A DNA stretch of 64,000 nt, from the NCBI GenBank assembly GCA_903813345.2, contig CAIIXF020000002.1, positions 3,136,001 to 3,200,000 of the forward strand, in the 5' to 3' direction. Under the pieces are notes generated by a model, which was not told the DNA's origin, made no database searches, and saw only the letters and a program-made list of their open reading frames with translations. The translations under genes were made by a program, and so were the position numbers. The DNA is from Owenia fusiformis. Its lineage: Eukaryota > Annelida > Polychaeta > Sabellida > Oweniidae. Each line of letters opens with the position of its first letter. Position 1 is the stretch's first letter. Positions 1-13,300 of the stretch are shown in pieces.

Positions 1-1069
1 GGTAAGATTATTTCATACACTTATACATTTCTTGTGAATGTCATGGTGTGTATCCTAGTCAACCCCTCAATCATACGCTTCACATGCCTCTCTGTATCAA
101 GAGTGGAATGCATTTTAAGGTAAGATTATTTCATGCGCTTATACATTTCCTGTGAATGTCTTGGTGTGTACACGAGTCAACCCCTCAATCATACGCTTCA
201 CATGCATCCCTGTATTAAGAGTAGAATGCATTTTAAGGTAAGATTATTTCATACACTTATACATTTCTTGTGAATGTCATGGTGTGTATCCTAGTCAACC
301 CCTCAATCATACGCTTCACATGCCTCTCTGTATCAAGAGTGGAATGCATTTTAAGGTAAGATTATTTCATACACTTATACATTTCTTGTGAATGTCATGG
401 TGTGTATCCTAGTCAACCCCTCAATCATACACTTCACATGCCTCTCTGTATCAAGAGTGGAATGCATTTTAAGGTAAGATTATATCATACGCTTACACAT
501 TTCCTGTTAATGTCATGTTGTGTTTACGACTCAACCCCTCAATCATACACTTCACATGCCTCCCTGTATCAAGAGTGGAATGCATTTTAAGGCAAGATTA
601 TTTCATTCGCTTATACATTTCCTGTTAATGTCATTATATGTATACGAGTCAACCCCTCAATCATACGCTTCACATGCCTCCCTGTACCAAGAGTGGAATG
701 CATTTTAAGGTAAGATTATTTCATACGCTTATACATTTCTTGCTAATGTCATGGTGTGCATACGAATCAACCCCTCAATCATACACTTCACATGCCTCCT
801 CCCTGTATTAAGAGTAGAATGCATTTTAAGGTAAGATTATTTCGTACACTTATACATTTCTTGTGAATGTCATGGTGTGCATACAAATCAACCCCTCAAT
901 CATACGCTTCACATGCCTCCTCCCTGTATTAAGAGAAGAATGCATTTTAAGGTAAGATTATTTCGTACACTTATACATTTCTTGTGAATGTCATGGTGTG
1001 CATACAAATCAACCCCTCAATCATACGCTTCACATGCCTCCCTGTATCAAGAGTGGAATGCATTTTAAT
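1..1069 (+). repeat. 118-121 bp minisatellite containing a BLTP1 exon 3' end and its splice donor
   Basis: Head-to-tail units with GGTAAGATT junctions at 2, 120, 238, 356, 474, 592 (here GC instead of GT), 710, 831 and 952, then a partial last copy that ends TTTTAATGGAAG and lacks the donor. The period is 118, then 121 after a 3-base TCC insertion. Read in the phase required by the next exon (1258), the 3' part of each unit encodes NPSIIRFTCLSVSRVECIL followed by Arg, which flows into LPSLDMVFST. Each unit is therefore an exon tail plus GTAAG donor. The functional copy is probably the one whose donor is at base 2, at the very edge of the window. Confidence 0.88.
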
Positions 1070-1257
1070 GGAAGTCTTTATAGAAGGACTCGAAGGACTT
1101 CAAATAAAAGTTTAGTTGTCCCACATATGCATTGTTAAGCATAGTTCCTCTGCTTAAGAAGAAATTTTTAGTATGGCCATTTTCCTTTGAATATACATGA
1201 ACATGAAACCAACATTTTAAGATATATTCACATTGAATTCATGTTGCATATTAACAG

Positions 1258-1358
1258 GTTGCCATCCCTTGACATGGTTTTCTCCACAAAGAGGATTGAA
1301 ACAGAGAACCCCCTCGTGACATCCAAAGATGGGGGAACTCCTCCAATGAAATCAAAAT
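1258..1358 (+). CDS. BLTP1: BLTP1 exon (window exon 1)
   Basis: The acceptor is TTAACAG, the donor T|GTAAGT. The first base completes an Arg codon split with the upstream exon. It encodes 33 whole codons including LPSLDMVFSTKRIETENP, a conserved BLTP1 block, and ends in phase 1. Confidence 0.88.
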
Positions 1359-4300
1359 GTAAGTAGGATACAAACATTTCAGATGAAGATTCTGCTAATT
1401 TGATGAAATCTTAGCCAAGAGGCCTGTCACAAATTAGTTTTCAACATTTAGAGTAAAGGGAAAAAATATCTCAATTATTTTTTGACCTTGAATAAAACAT
1501 TTTTTAAAACAGGTGAGAAGCAATTACCCAAATATTATAAGTTATGTGTCGATATTTTCCATCCGAGCCTGTTTGTTAAATCGCAGGCAATGTTGGGTCA
1601 GATATTTGTTTTCTATTCTAAATTGTCAAGTCTGAGTATATATTAATGTCATCCCAATAATTGTGAAATACTCCTAATTGATATGACCCCAAATAATGTT
1701 TTGATATGATCTATTAAAAAATTGTATTTTTGAGATTACTGAATAGGATCTGAAACTGTGAATGAGCAAGTTTTTATATTGCAGTAAACCGCGAAAGGTC
1801 TGCGAGTGGAAATCAAGGTCAAGGTCGTAATCTCAACTCTGGTTCCGTAGAGAATCTTCTCCCAGGGGGTGGTCTACAAGTGACAGCGTGTCTCAGTGAC
1901 TTCTCCCTCTTTATCTTCCATCCCTATGGGGGTCAGAACAAGAAAAGTGGCGAAAGCCTGCTTGGGGGACCTGTCATGACTCCCCCCTCTTTGGGTAAAT
2001 AAAAAATATTATTACATTTTTTTAATTTTAATTTTGATTCTAAAATGTTTTTAACTTTATTATGTACAGTCGTAAAATATATATTAGAATGTATTACATA
2101 CCTAGCGAAGCATTTGTATGGAAGTCAATGGAGCTGAAGGACGGCTATATATTCCTGTATAGCCGCCAAACTTTTTACCATGACAATCGTATGACGTCAC
2201 GTTTCATTTCTTACATGTTCACTTTGCACACAGATGTGTGACGTCATTGATATAACATGAAAACAAAGCATTTTTGTCTTTTCACGCATTTCTGCATATT
2301 ATATTCATGAAATGTAATGTAAAATGTACTTTAGGTATGTAATACAACAATTATGTCAGTATCATTGAATATATGCCTTCGGTCTGTCGTAAATATAACC
2401 CTCGCAAGCTCGGGCTATATTATTCACATAGTGCTGTTAGACTTAGTATGCCAATTTGTGGAAACAATCAAAGGGGTCCAGGGGCACACTCTCATCTGAA
2501 AATATTTTGATTTTGATGTTTTTTTATATAATATTTATTTCAATCTAGTGGGAAAGTATTTTCAAATTATTTAGATTTATTTTAGCTATATGCATTAGCA
2601 TACGTCGTACTTAAATGAGCGTAACAGGGTTTACATGAAAACGTCCAACAACATACTCTTAATTTGATTTCACTGAATATTTCAGAATGATATATTTCAC
2701 TGATATAAGTGTAATTGACATTCATGCTGTATTTATTTATCACATTAAAGGGTCTATGACAGATGGCGCTGCGTCACCTCTCTCTGCGGCAACAGGACGT
2801 AAAGATTCACTCAGCCTCAATGTGGAGTTTGTCAAAGTAAACATATCCAGGAGCAGGAAGGGAATCATTCAAGCCTCAGACACACACATTAGTCCAAATC
2901 AATTGAAGGCCGGAGGAAAGAAACCTAGTGGAGGTGCATCAAATATTATAAGATTTTCAAGTAAGTTAATTAAATATCATTAAATCTTACAAGTATCAAA
3001 TATTATAAGGTTTTCAAGTAAGTTAATTAAATATCATTAAATCTTACAAGTATCAAATATTATAAGGTTTTCAAGTAAGTTAATTAAATATCATTAAATC
3101 TTACAAGTATCAAATATTATAAGGTTTTCAAGTAAGTTAATTAAATATCATTAAATCGTACAAGTATCAAATATTATAAGGTTTTCAAGTAAGTTAATTA
3201 AATATCATTAAATCTTACAAGTATCAAATATTATAAGGTTTTCAAGTAAGTTAATTAAATATCATTAAATCTTACAAGTATCAAATATTATAAGGTTTTC
3301 AAGTAAGTTAATTAAATATCATTAAATGTTATAAGTATGGCATCTTAAGATTATAATATTAAATATCATCAGATTATCAAATGTAATCTGATCTCAAGTT
3401 CGCTATTACCTGGCCCAAGCTATTTCAAGTGCTCTACAACTCTGTGAAAATAATGTATTTCTTTCTTTATGAGTGTGTCAGAATCTTAAAGAATTTAAAA
3501 GAATTGAGCAAGTCCAAGTTTGCTTAATGTCTCTGAATATTTCATTACTTTATTATTCTTTCAGCCATATGTGATATTGGATCTGCCTCATTTAAATATA
3601 ACATGAGAAGATTGTCTGAAATCCTAGCTCTGCCCAAAGCATGGTATAGAAAGACCCAATTATTAAGTCTTTTTATTTGACCATATTATTTTCCAGCAAT
3701 ATGTGACATTGGATCTGCCTCATTTAAGTATGACATGAGAAGGTTATCTGAAATCCTTGCTCTGCCCAAAGCATGGTATAGAAAGGGACTCGCTAGAAGA
3801 CTCTTCCTGGGAGATGAAAGTGCACACAATATCGAGGAGTCGGGTAGGTGAAATAAAAAGCCACATATGATGTAATTTGTAATTATTTGCTGTTACATTG
3901 AGATTGACAGACATGCTTTGTTATCCCAACGAATGAAGTTCAGTAGGGATAAAGTGAAGCAAACTAAGTGTTAAAGTTAAGTGTTAAATGGGATCCTTTT
4001 AATGATAAACTTTCGATGATTGATTTTCCTTGATAATTTAAGCATTATTGACTATACAATATTGTATGCATCGACATATTTCAATATCTTTGATTCTGTA
4101 AAAATATATACAAATATGTAGCTGTTCTTGACTAAAATAAATATATATTAAAAAAATATATAAAAAAATAAAAGAAAGCGAAGCCCTCTGTCTGTCAGTC
4201 GGTCCGTCCTTCTGTCTATCCACAAGATAACTCTAATACCAGTCAACAGATTTTCTTCATATGTGGTGGAAATAACCAACCTCTGCAACCATATGAAATC

Positions 4301-7300
4301 AAATTGTATTATACGAGGGTTGTCCCAGAAGTAATGCACTATATGCTTTAACTTTATCAATAATTGATATTTTTCCATGAAATTTTCAGTAAATGTTCCT
4401 TAGAGACATTTTTATTATTCTACAAATTTTCATGTTGACTGATAAAACTTTATTGATGTTATAATAAAATCAAGTTGGTGAGTTTGGGTAGGGCGGGGCA
4501 GGTTACACAGTCACGTCAAATGGAACAAAAAATTGAAAATATGAAATAATTAATCAACAAATACCATTTTGTGTAGCTATAAGAAGTATGGTCAAAAATA
4601 CATTTTAAGATACTAAATTACTATGACCACATCCTAGATTTAATGGATGTATATTGCACAGTGTCCCATCTCACATTTTCTCAAAATATTGCCCTTTGCA
4701 TGTTATGTACTTTTGATGCCTGACAGGTCAAACACTCTTGGTAATTTCTTCCACTGTGACTTGTTGAGTTTTTGCCTCCCATGTTTGGAGTTGTCATCCA
4801 GGGTCAAATCATCTGTTTTAAATATCTTCTGATACCTCATAATTGTAGTTCTATCTGGTATATACTCCTTATATACTTTCTTCATGGTAGCATAAGTTTT
4901 TTGTGGCTGTGAGTCCAAGTGAAGTATGAAATTAGGCCATCAAACTCAAGGTCCTCTGTTATCAGGTGAGAATTGCAGCCATTTTTGTAATTTCTTGACT
5001 GTGACTGTATTTGAATTCGTGACTATTGAAATGTGGTATTATGACATCACAGTGCTAAATGTCATTATTTGTACTTGGTTAACATCATGCTGAATAATTT
5101 AACAATTTCCCAAACATTTTGATCATTAAAAGGAAAGAAATATTAATAAAATAACACTTTACATCTTTTCAAAATTAGAAAAATTGGTACCTGCCTCGCC
5201 CACCCCTACCCCCATGTTGTTATAGCAACCGTATTACGACTTAATATTATTGTTTGATGCTGAAACTTCAGAATATAATAGATAAAACTTCAATTGTTAT
5301 ATACACAAAATTTCAGCTGAATTGAAGAATATTAGAGAAAGTTAGAGCATATAGTGCATTACTTCTGGGACAACCCTCGTACATGTATTCTATTGTATTG
5401 TATTGTACTTATTGCACTGAATGATGCATCATTTGTTGTTCTCAATGAAGATGAAGAAGACGAAGATACAAAATCAAGTGCCACACCCCCCACACCTGAG
5501 ACTCCCCTTCCCTACAACTTCCCCCGAGAGGACACATCACCCTCAAGAAGTGAGAGCCCCGAGGATGGTTCAACCAATCAGAATATAGCTGGGCCTGAGG
5601 AACGTAGAAGCAAAGATTTATGGAGTAAAGAGTTGCCAAATAAACCAGAAAAGCTCTTAATAGGTAAGAGGTGATTCAAATAAGTCATCTATCACCTTAG
5701 ATCATAAAGTACTTTGAAAAATGGCATACAATGTATTTCTATTTAGCATATTAATAAGGTGATTTACTTATTGTATTTTTATACAGTTGTTGTTCTGTTA
5801 ATATTAAGGTTCCATAAAACAAAAACTCAATAAAAGAACACTATAAATAGATCCTTACTGAAATTGGTGTTATCTCCAAAAACGTGATGCTTAACCATTT
5901 GTAATGATAAGGATCGGTTTTTGATTGATGATTTCATTTAGGACAGTCGCAACCATGTTGAATTAAATACTGGTACTATTTATCAGGTGGCACACCACTA
6001 TCGCCAACAAGCAGTAACAAGGCAAAGCTCCTACCTCCATTACTAAAATCACCAGTCCACCATGCACCTTTGATTCCCCAGAGTTACGACACTGTGGACC
6101 ATTTCCGCAAACTTCCCATATTGGCTAGTGTCTCGTCGAATGACAGCACCAGTAGCCAATCAAAATCGTTGAATAGTTGGGAAACGTTGGTGATGTTTGC
6201 ATTGAATCTGTCTCAATTAGATGTCCACGTCAATATGGGGAATGTCATGGGACTCACAACGTAAGTACATATGAAATGTTAGTAAATTATATAGGCAAAG
6301 TTATGTACTCCAGGTATTTTTTGTCTGCAATTTACTTTCGCGCTTTTTGTGATTGTAGTGAAATCGCGAAAAAACTAATCTTAGCAAAATTGGCAATTAA
6401 ATTTGTGAAACTTTTTATTTTTTAATTGTCGCAAAAATCTGACTGTCTCAACATGCCTTGGTGGTTCAACCTTTGATGATTGATAGAAATAGAAAGTTAT
6501 TCTATATTTACTTTAAATAAATCTTTACTTTTGAATAGATGGTTCACAAAAGATCTAAAGTCTCAGGGAAGATTTGCTATCGACAGTAATTGTCGCAAAA
6601 ATCTGACTGTCACAACATGCCTTGGTGGTTCAACCTTAGATGCCAAGGGAGGAATTGTTGGTGGTGCCATAGAAATACAAGATATTACAACTACAAGTAT
6701 GTTTTTTGTGTTGAAAATATAGATTAAAATGAATTTCAAGTAAATCAATTTTACTTTGTAGTAATTAGATTCCTTCAAGAATAATATATATTTTTGAATG
6801 TTTCTTTCATTTGTCACATTTATGTTTTATTTCTAAATTGTGTAACAGTATAATATTTCTTCATGTCTTTTCATTTCTCATATATATTTTCTCATGTGTC
6901 TTTTGACTTCATTCTTAAACTTCTGTAGCTTTCTCAGTTTAATTTGAATTCTTTTATTTAATTTAACTTCTTCTTTTAACTTCTTTTATTTAATTTAACT
7001 TCTTAATTTATTTTAAACCTCAATTAGTGATCTCTTTCCTAAAAGCTTCCTGTATTTTTCTCATTTACATTTTTCCAGTTAAGAATATTTCCATAATACC
7101 ACTTTCTTGAGTTATACTTAAATTTTGTTCTTTGGTTTTCTTCAGTTAAAGTGAAGGAAGACCCTGGATTGGACCCAGATCACAAATGTGGAATTGTTCT
7201 TTCTGCCATTGAAGCAAGACTTGATTACATGGGATCTAGTGTCCTAATGGGACGTACTAGTCAACTTGAGGTAGGAAATTGTCACCCCTGCCCACTCAAT

Positions 7301-10300
7301 TGTCTCTGCTATAGTATGCTACATTAGGGAGCATTTCAAAAGATTGATATCGGAAAATTAACTGTATTTGCACAGTTAGGGAGGGAGGGGGTCATTGGAC
7401 TTAACAGTAAGTGTTCCAACATCATTCCTGGGAATTTTTGGTGATTGCTCTTTTTGTCAAGTGCATTTTCGGTACGAAAAATAAAAAAAAACATGTACAC
7501 AACAAAAATAAAATTATACAAAAATGAGTTGCTCCCATAAAAATAAAACATTGGCTACTGCCTTTGAGATTTAACTATCTTCTTTCTGCATGATCTGAAA
7601 TGGCCACTCCCTTTTGATATTACATAATAATATGTTATGGTCACCATTTTATGGATGGTGTTTAGCGGTTAGTGTTAAGAATTTGTTGTTCAGTTGTCAG
7701 CGTCTGTAACAAATGGCAGGTGGTGACATTTTGTCGTGTTAATGCCTTCTTCATTTTTGTTCAGGTTAGTTTGGCAGATGAGTGGAGAGTGGGAGATATG
7801 GGAAGTGATGATGAACTATTAGCAACCAAGAGGTAGGAATCTAAGTCTCAAAATCCAACTTTCAAAATCTCATTATTAGATTATAAGATTTATTTTACAT
7901 CTCTTTTATTCTTTATTTGACTTTATGTAAAAATTTAAACAATTCCATGTTTTTTTAGCTCACATGGTGAGCTATTGCAATCACTCACTTGTCCATCTGT
8001 CTGTCCCTCTGTCAACAATTGGCCAGTGTTAAAACCTCTGACAATAGGATTCCCTGTTTAAGTTATGTTTGTTCAACATCAATATAAAAAACCCCCCTAT
8101 GATTCCTGGTTCAAAAGCTTGCCTATTTTCAAAATGGCCACCATTTTTGCCTCGGGAAATTCACTTTTGTTATTATTTTGTTTTGTTTTATTTAATTAAT
8201 GATTTTGTGGAAATTACATTTGTAGACCCGCATTGATATTTGTCCATGGTGAGCTACAATGGGATAAATTCCATTTGATGATTTCAAAGTCAACGACCCC
8301 TGATCTTATCAAGATGGTATCCAAAGTGGAGGAATTCTTCATACAACAATTACATAGCAGTAAACGTGTATTTTCTAATTTTGGAACACTTGCGGCAATT
8401 TCTAAACCCAAGAAGAGAATTATCTCTCTAGATGAAGGTAATGTGTATGTTCATTTTTATCAGATATTAAAAGCTGAAAAAAAAGTAATAAATACATATG
8501 GTTTATCATAGATTCTTATCAGGAAATAGTCTCAGAGTAACATCTGGTAAAAGGATACATCAGCAATTTCAGCTTTGGCATTTGCATGACTTGTTTTCCA
8601 ATGGTATACTTTTGCAGTAAACCACATTTTGTCAATATGTACAATAATGTTAAACATTTATTTGTTGTGTTAATAAGACAGGCGTAAAGCGTGAGAAATG
8701 TGTGATAACTGATGTACATTCATTTCACTTAAAACTACAATCATATATTTTACAGAAAAAATATCTGAAGCAAAGCATCATCGCCATTGGCAGAAAGTCC
8801 TGGAGCACATAGCTGGTTGTACGTTCAAGATGCTCAAACTTCAACTTCCAAATAAGGGCACAATTGTTGGCGGAACTATGTACCTACAGGGAGACAATCT
8901 CTCATTAGCTTGTTTCCATGGTATCAACTTTCGGTCAAAATCGTGGGCATTGTTTACGATGAACGAACCAAACATTTCATTTGCAACTGAATCACAGCAG
9001 ATTACAACTGAAGGTAGATGATCACTGCATATTTGAATCAACATTTAGTAATTTATATATTTTTGAATAGATGTCACTGCATGGACCTTGAAAAAGTATT
9101 TCATAAAAAATTGTTACAGAATGCAGCAAAGTTATTATGTCACCACCAAAAGTGGTGACATATTGTTATGGTCTCCGTTTTTTTATGTCACCACCAAAAG
9201 TGGTGACATATTGTTATGGTCACCGTTTTTTTGCGACGGCGGTTGGCGTCCGGCGGTTGGTGGTTGGCGTCCGGCGGTTGGCGTCCGGCGGTTGGCGTCC
9301 AGCGTCTGTAACAATTTCTTACAACTTCCTATAACTTAACAAATACTGTTTAGACTGACTTCAATTTTTTTCTAAATCATCTACATGTTCTCAGAAGTTC
9401 AAATCTGACTTTAGATTTGACATTTGACCTTCAATGACCTTCTCAAGGTCAAAAAGGTCTTTTTTCAACTTGCTTCACATTGACTAAATTTTTTTTCAAA
9501 ATCATCTACATGTTCTCAGAAATTCAAATCTGACTTTAGATTTGACATTTGACCTTCAATGACCTTCTCAAGGTCAAAAAGGTCTTTTTTCAACTTGCTT
9601 CACATTGACTAAATTTTTTTTCAAAATCATCTACATGTTCTCAGAAATTCAAATCTGACTTTAGATTTGACATTTGACCTTCAAATCTGACTTTAGATTT
9701 GACATTTGACCTTCAATGAGCTTCTCAAGGTCAAAAAAAGGTCAAAAAGGTCTGTTTTCAACTTGCTTCAAATTGACTAAATTTTTTTTTCAAAATCATC
9801 TACGTGTTCTCAGAAATTCAAATCTGACTTAAGATTTGAATTAAGATTTGACATTTGACCTTCAATGACCTTCTCAAGGTCAAAAAAGGTCAAAAAGGTA
9901 TGTTTTCAACTTGCTTCAAATTGATTAAAAAAAATTTTCAAAATCATCTACGTGTTCTCAGAAATTCAAATCTGACTTTAGATTTGACTTAAGATTTGAC
10001 ATTTGACCTTCAATTACCTTCTCAAAGTCAAAAAAGGTCAAAAAGGTCTTTTTTCAACTTGCTTCAAATTGACTAAATTTTTTTTTCAAAATCATCTACA
10101 TGTTCTCAGAAATTCAAATCTGACTTTAGATTTGACATTTGACCTTCAATGACCTTCTCAAGGTCAAAAAAGGTCAAAAAGGTCTGTTTTCAACTTGCTT
10201 CAAATTGACTAAATTTCTTTTTCAAAATCATCTACGTGTTCTCAGAAATTCAAATCTGACTTAAGATTTTACATTTGACCTTCAATGACCTTCTCAAGGT

Positions 10301-13300
10301 CAAAAAAGGTCAAAAAGGTCTGTTTTCAACTTGCTTCAAATTGACTAAAAAAAATTTTCAAAATCATCTACGTGTCCTCAGAAATTCAAATCTGACTTTA
10401 GATTTGACTTAAGATTTGACATTTGACCTTCAATGACCTTCTCAAGGTCAAAAAAGGTCAAAAAGGTCTGTTTTCAACTTGCTTCAAATTGACTAAATTT
10501 TTTTTCAAAATCATCTACATGTTCTCAGAAATTCAAATCTGACTTTAGATTTGACTGAAGATTTGACATTTGACCTTCAATGACCTTCTCAAAGTCAAAA
10601 AAGGTCAAAAAGGTCTTTTTTCAACTTGCTTCAAATTGACTAAATTTTTTTTTCAAAATCATCTACATGCTCTCAGAAATTCAAATCTGACTTTAGATTT
10701 GACATTTGACCTTCAATGACCTTCTCAATGTCAAAAAAGGTCAAAAAGGTATATTTTCATCTTGCTTCAAATTGACTAAATTTTTTTTCAAAATCATCTA
10801 CATGTTCTCAGAAATTCAAATATGACTTTAGATTTGACATTTGACCTTCAATGACCTTCTCAAGGTCAAAAAAGGTCAAAAATGTCTTTTTTCAACTTGC
10901 TTCAAATTGACTAATTTTTTTTTTCAAAATCATCTACATGTTCTTAGAAATTCAAATCTGACTTAAGATTTGACATTTGACCTTTAATGACCTTCTCAAG
11001 GTCAAAAAAGGTCAAAAAGGTCTGTTTTCAACTTGCTTCAAATTGACCAAATTTTTTTTTCAAAATCATCTACATCTTTTCAGAAGTTCAAATTTGACTT
11101 TACAAGTTCTCAGAAATTCAAATCTGACTTAAGTTTGAACTCATAATATTGTGAGCAACTAGGTGGTGACATTTTGTCATGTTAATGCCTTGTCAAAATT
11201 TATATCAGTAGCAATTTTTACAGTAGCAAAGCAATAATAGTTCCCACAAATTCAATGGGTTTTGCAGTTGCACTCTAAACCATAAGGTTCCCACTAATTC
11301 AATGTGTTTTACTGTAGCAGAAACCATATGTTTTCACATACCTAGACGACCAAATAAAATTATTTATTAGCAAAGCCTAATAGCAAGCATATATTGAAAT
11401 GTTGACTTGAGGTCAACTCCCATATGTTAAAATAATATCTTTGGTTTTACACCAAGTTAATCCCCCTATTTACAGACTCAGCAGACACTCACATAGTCCA
11501 GAATCTGTCCTTCCAACTGGGTCACAACATTACTGAACTGTCCAATAAGAAACAAGAGATGGCTGTTATATGCAAGCTGTCTCGTGGTCACTATATGCCT
11601 CCACCTTTCACCAGTGTACAGGAATGGTTCCATTATGCATTTGCATCAACCAACTTCAAAAGTAAGAGATCAATTATTCTTTGTTCACTACATTACAATA
11701 AACACACTATATATTTCTTCAATATGATTGAAGTTTCACATTGTGGTATAGATAGGAAATTTCCATAAGATTTAGAATTGACATTCCATAGGAAGGGAGG
11801 ATAGGGGGGAAATTTCCACAGTGATAATCAATATATATGAGAATGGTTCACATTTATCTAAAATATTGAGCTTACAAGTTGTAAAGCCGTAAGGAAAACT
11901 GAGAAGAGAATTCCAGAAAAAAGGAAACGTTGGATTCATAATTAAATTGATCGTTTTTCAGATTTAGATAGCTTCCCAACAATGAAGCGACAGCCTTGTG
12001 ACAGTCCTAGTCCCACTGAGAGACGATCATCATCGAGAAAGTCGCAAGATTACAGCCATGACACTGAAGTGATATTCTCCCTCCCTGCTCTACAACTTCA
12101 TTTAAAGACAGAGCATCTACAAGCCTCTATTGAACCTCTGTGTACAGGTACATGTTTATATTCTCTCTCCCTGCTCTACAACTTCATTTAAAGACAGAGC
12201 ATCTGCAAGCCTCCATTGAACCTCTGTGTACAGGTACATGATTGTATTCTCCCTCCCTGATCTACAGCTTCATTTAAAGACAGAGCATCTGCAAGCCTCC
12301 ATTGAACCTCTGTGTACAGGTACATGTTTGTATTCTCCCTCCCTGATCTACAGCTTCATTTAAAGACAGAGCATCTACAAGCCTCTATTGAACCTCTGTG
12401 TACAGGTACATGTTTATATTCTCTCTCCCTGCTCTACAACTTCATTTAAAGACAGAGCATCTGCAAGCCTCCATTGAACCTCTCTGTACAGGTACATGTT
12501 TATATTCTCTCTCCCTGCTCTACAACTTCATTTAAAGACAGAGCATCTGCAAGCCTCCATTGAACCTCTCTGTACAGGTACATGTTTGTATTCTCCCTCC
12601 CTGCTCTACAGCCTCATTTAAAGACAGAGCATCTACAAGCCTCCATTGAACCACTTTGTACAGGTACATGTTTATATTCTCCCTCCCTGCTCTACAACTT
12701 CATTTAAAGACAGAGCATCTGCAAGCCTCTATTGAACCTCTTTGTACAGGTACATGTTTATATTCTCCCTCCCTGCTCTACAACTTCATTTAAAGACAGA
12801 GCATCTGCAAGCCTCTATTGAACCTCTCTGTACAGGTACATGTTTATATTCTCCCTCCCTGCTCTACAACTTCATTTAAAGACAGAGCATCTGCAAGCCT
12901 CTATTGAACCTCTTTGTACAGGTACATGTTTATATTCTCCCTCCCTGCTCTACAACTTCATTTAAAGACAGAGCATCTGCAAGCCTCCATTGAACCTCTC
13001 TGTACAGGTACATGTTTGTATTCTCCCTCCCTGCTCTACAACTTCATTTAAAGACAGAGCATCTGCAAGCCTCTATTGAACCTCTTTGTACAGGTACATG
13101 TTTATATTCTCCCTCCCTGCTCTACAACTTCATTTAAAGACAGAGCATCTACAAGCCTCCATTGAACCTCTGTGTACAGGTACATGTTTATATTCTCTCT
13201 CCCTGCTCTACAACTTCATTTAAAGACAGAGCATCTGCAAGCCTCCATTGAACCTCTGTGTACAGGTACATGTTTATATTCTCCCTCCCTGCTCTACAAC

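Noticed and set aside
9230-9310. GC-rich GGTTGGCGTCC repeats as a CpG-island promoter
   Set aside because: They are short direct repeats inside the left arm of a mobile element whose other copies have a single GTGGATGG-type version.
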